From an uncultured Acidobacteriota bacterium (lineage in GTDB: Bacteria > Acidobacteriota > Blastocatellia > RBC074): a stretch of DNA of 43,795 bases. The position numbers and the translations under genes are program-made. Positions 42,119-43,795 of this stretch are shown one piece after another. The stretch is from contig CADECP010000049.1 of the NCBI GenBank assembly GCA_902825875.1, positions 1 through 43,795 of the forward strand, in the 5' to 3' direction. Within the stretch, counting starts at the first letter, position 1. Each line of letters begins with the position of its first letter. The notes beneath the pieces were generated by a model that was given only the letters and a program-made list of their open reading frames with translations, did no database searches and had not been told where the DNA came from.

Positions 42119-43636
42119 ATGGCGAACAAATACTACAAAGAGTTGAACGAAGTGAATGCGCCGCGCGGTAATTCTCCGCTGACAGGCCCGACGCTGGGCA
42201 GGCGCGAATTTTTCAAACTGGCGGGAGCAGGCGTGGCCGGAGCGATGGTGACGACCGGCATGACTTCAGAATTGCTGGCTGCCAGCAAAGTCAGCGCAGT
42301 GGCTCCGTCGCTGATTAACAGCGCGCTGAATTGCATCTTTGTGCTGATGGCTGGCGCGCCTTCCAGCGTGGACACTTTCGACCTGAAACAAGGCTCGTGG
42401 ACTCCGGCGGATTTCAATCCGACCAGTTTCAGCGGCACGATGTTTCCGCAAGGGTTGATGCCGGAACTGGCCAAACAGATGAACAAATTTGCCATTGTTC
42501 GCAGCATGCGCGCTCCGGCATTGGTGCATCCGCTGCAACAAACCTGGGCGCAAATCGCTCGCGGTCCCAGTTCGGCGCTCGGCAAAATTGCGCCGAACAT
42601 TGGCAGCGTCGTTTCGTTGGAGTTTGAATCGCAACGAACCGCCAGCCAAAAATTGCCTGTGTTCGTTTCGCTCAACACGAATTTCAACGTAGTCGGGCCG
42701 GGTTATTTCAATGGCCTGCACGCGCCGTTCGATGTGACGGCTGCCCCGACAGGGCTTGGCAGTCTGGCCAACGCCGACGGCCAAGCCACCTTTGAAGCGC
42801 GTTACAACGCACTGAAATCCATTGACTCGAAACTGCGAACAAACTCTCCGCTGGGCGACGATGCCACAACGCTGGGCAGTTTTTATGATCGCGGCAAATC
42901 CATGATGTACGACCCGGCAGTGGACGCCGTGTTCAAATTCACCACCGAAGAGCAGGTTCGGTATGGCGGGACTTCGATGGTGGGCCAGAACACCGTCAAC
43001 GGAAACGGCTTCGGCAATTCGTGCATCGTGGCGCGCAACATTCTCAAAGCAAATCAAGGCACGCGCTTCATCCACATTCGCCACGACGGCTGGGATCATC
43101 ACGACGACATTTACGACACTGCCGACAACGGTCGTTTGCACGGCAGAGCCAAAGAATTTGATTTGGGCATGTCTGCATTGCTGGCTGATTTGGCGGCCAC
43201 TCCCGGCACGCGAGGCGGCACGTTGCTGGATGAAACGCTGGTCGTTTGGATGGGAGAATTCGGGCGCACGGTCGGTCCGTTGACCGGGCAAAGCGGACGC
43301 GACCATTACTTCCAGCACTTCGCGTGTTTTGCCGGAGCGGGCGTCAGTGGCGGCAAAATCATCGGCTCCACCAGCGCCGACGGCGGGTACATCACCGAAC
43401 CCGGTTGGGCGGCCAATCGTCCGGCTCAATACGAAGATGTGGCGGCGACGATTTATTCGACGCTGGGAATTGATTACACCACTGTCCGCAACGACGATCC
43501 GTTTGGACGCGGGTTTGAGTACGTTCCTTTCGCCGCGCAAGGCGTCTGGGGGCCGATCAACGACTTGTTTGTTCGCAGCAGCGCGCCGGTTCGCGGCCCG
43601 ATTGCTCCGCGCGACGGCGGTCGTCGCATCGGCTAA
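42119..43636 (+). CDS. Tat-exported DUF1501 protein
   Basis: A 505-aa protein of the DUF1501 family, related to the alkaline-phosphatase/sulfatase superfamily. A twin-arginine signal GRREFFKLAGAG (27-38) and a following hydrophobic stretch mark export by the Tat route, expected for proteins with folded cofactors or metals. Conserved segments include LMAGAPSSVDTFDLK, FIHIRHDGWDHHDDI (His-rich, metal-binding) and WMGEFGRTVG. It is normally encoded with DUF1549/DUF1553 partners, as here. AAGAGGTG lies before the ATG. Confidence 0.93.
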   Translation: MANKYYKELNEVNAPRGNSPLTGPTLGRREFFKLAGAGVAGAMVTTGMTSELLAASKVSAVAPSLINSALNCIFVLMAGAPSSVDTFDLKQGSWTPADFNPTSFSGTMFPQGLMPELAKQMNKFAIVRSMRAPALVHPLQQTWAQIARGPSSALGKIAPNIGSVVSLEFESQRTASQKLPVFVSLNTNFNVVGPGYFNGLHAPFDVTAAPTGLGSLANADGQATFEARYNALKSIDSKLRTNSPLGDDATTLGSFYDRGKSMMYDPAVDAVFKFTTEEQVRYGGTSMVGQNTVNGNGFGNSCIVARNILKANQGTRFIHIRHDGWDHHDDIYDTADNGRLHGRAKEFDLGMSALLADLAATPGTRGGTLLDETLVVWMGEFGRTVGPLTGQSGRDHYFQHFACFAGAGVSGGKIIGSTSADGGYITEPGWAANRPAQYEDVAATIYSTLGIDYTTVRNDDPFGRGFEYVPFAAQGVWGPINDLFVRSSAPVRGPIAPRDGGRRIG

Positions 43637-43664
43637 AGCTGTTCCGGCTTAACACCTGAAACTT

Positions 43665-43715
43665 AAAAAAGGTCCGTGAAAAATTGCAACCAGCAATTTT
43701 TCACGGACCTTTTTT
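43665..43715 (+). terminator. Strong intrinsic terminator after the DUF1501 gene
   Basis: Arms 43665-43687 and 43693-43715 are exact reverse complements (23 bp) around the loop AACCA. The right arm ends in TTTTTT. It is symmetric enough to stop transcription from either side. The next 9 bp lead directly into the terminal 55-bp inverted repeat. Confidence 0.9.
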
Positions 43716-43724
43716 GATGACTGA

Positions 43725-43779
43725 CTGATGTTACGCGATGGCAGATCAAATAAAGCGTTTGACAGTTTCTTCGTCCCGG
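43725..43779. repeat. Right copy of the 55-bp inverted repeat bracketing the window
   Basis: These 55 bases are the exact reverse complement of positions 1-55. Identity breaks at 43724 on the gene side. On the outer side the sequence runs on into CGTCCC-GGTA-GGGACG, whose left half is shared with the left copy's start. See the next entry for the palindromic end. Confidence 0.9.
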
Positions 43780-43795
43780 TAGGGACGGTTGAGAT
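43765..43795 (+). CRISPR. Possible truncated CRISPR-type repeat at the window end
   Basis: The last 31 bases begin GTTTC and contain the palindrome CGTCCC-GGTA-GGGACG (43772-43787), which is the layout of many type I/III CRISPR repeats. The window ends before a repeat end or spacer could be seen. The left edge of the window starts inside the same palindrome in the opposite direction. With only one partial unit, this is a hypothesis. A dispersed palindromic element or insertion-sequence end would look similar. No cas gene is in the window. Confidence 0.25.

Noticed and set aside
42266..43540. A 424-codon open frame opposite the DUF1501 gene
   Set aside because: Arg/Val/Gly-rich shadow; the plus-strand gene has a Tat signal and family motifs.

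Overview
The window reads as a chromosomal fragment of an environmental, Gram-negative-type bacterium. Acidobacteriota, probably Blastocatellia-like, is the best guess. The clues are a 'winged helix + transmembrane segment + beta-propeller' regulator, a DUF1549/DUF1553 plus DUF1501 secreted pair, an SpoIVB-type S55 protein, long secreted propeller proteins, and many unrelated hairpin-forming repeats between genes. This assignment is inference; there is no rRNA or other phylogenetic marker to confirm it. I saw no complete insertion sequence, prophage or rRNA, and no tRNA in a visual scan.

Layout. Positions 1-55 and 43725-43779 are a perfect 55-bp inverted repeat bracketing the window, and the right copy runs into a palindromic, CRISPR-repeat-like end. 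325-6709: a HerA-like ATPase, a small islet of decayed and intact toxin-antitoxin-type genes (gene tail, frameshifted vapC, phd/vapB, truncated DUF4160), then dihydropyrimidinase, a Uma2-family nuclease-fold protein, an AGXT2-like aminotransferase and a truncated haemoglobin. 6894-11528: acyl-CoA dehydrogenase, a DapA-family aldolase and the large propeller regulator. 11723-14785 is the most accessory part: a Cys-rich small peptide, a SLATT/DUF4231-like two-helix membrane protein, a SnoaL-like protein, an A/T-richer orphan membrane gene, and about 560 bp with no convincing gene that holds a possible gene remnant and a multi-hairpin element.

14786-18261: a NagB-fold protein lacking catalytic residues, a metallophosphatase, PgsA and an AI-2E/PerM-type permease. 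18293-22596 is a heat-shock operon, dnaK-hsp20-dnaJ-hspR. An HspR-type operator (HAIR-like CTTGACA-N7-ACTCAAG) lies on the dnaK promoter, which suggests a self-repressing circuit. Each gap in the operon holds a different strong hairpin. 22616-25198: a small membrane-anchored protein, an ABC-2 polysaccharide-export permease and a GT4 glycosyltransferase. 25480-30171: ketoacyl synthase, menaquinone methyltransferase, a second methyltransferase, PyrE, AcpS and PgeF/YfiH.

30245-37959: secreted S55 protein, an intact VapBC-type pair, a secreted propeller protein, a small secreted protein, a GH5-like glycosidase, and two small proteins that converge on a perfect 59-nt palindrome. 38018-39791: SpoIIM/DUF95 and a CPBP-like membrane protein whose motif-1 glutamates are glutamines. 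40033-43636: DUF1549/DUF1553 and Tat-exported DUF1501 proteins, ended by a perfect 23-bp-stem terminator. The strongest points for follow-up are the terminal inverted repeat, the HspR/HAIR circuit, the Cys-rich peptide, the hairpin repeats and the inactivated-looking enzyme homologues.
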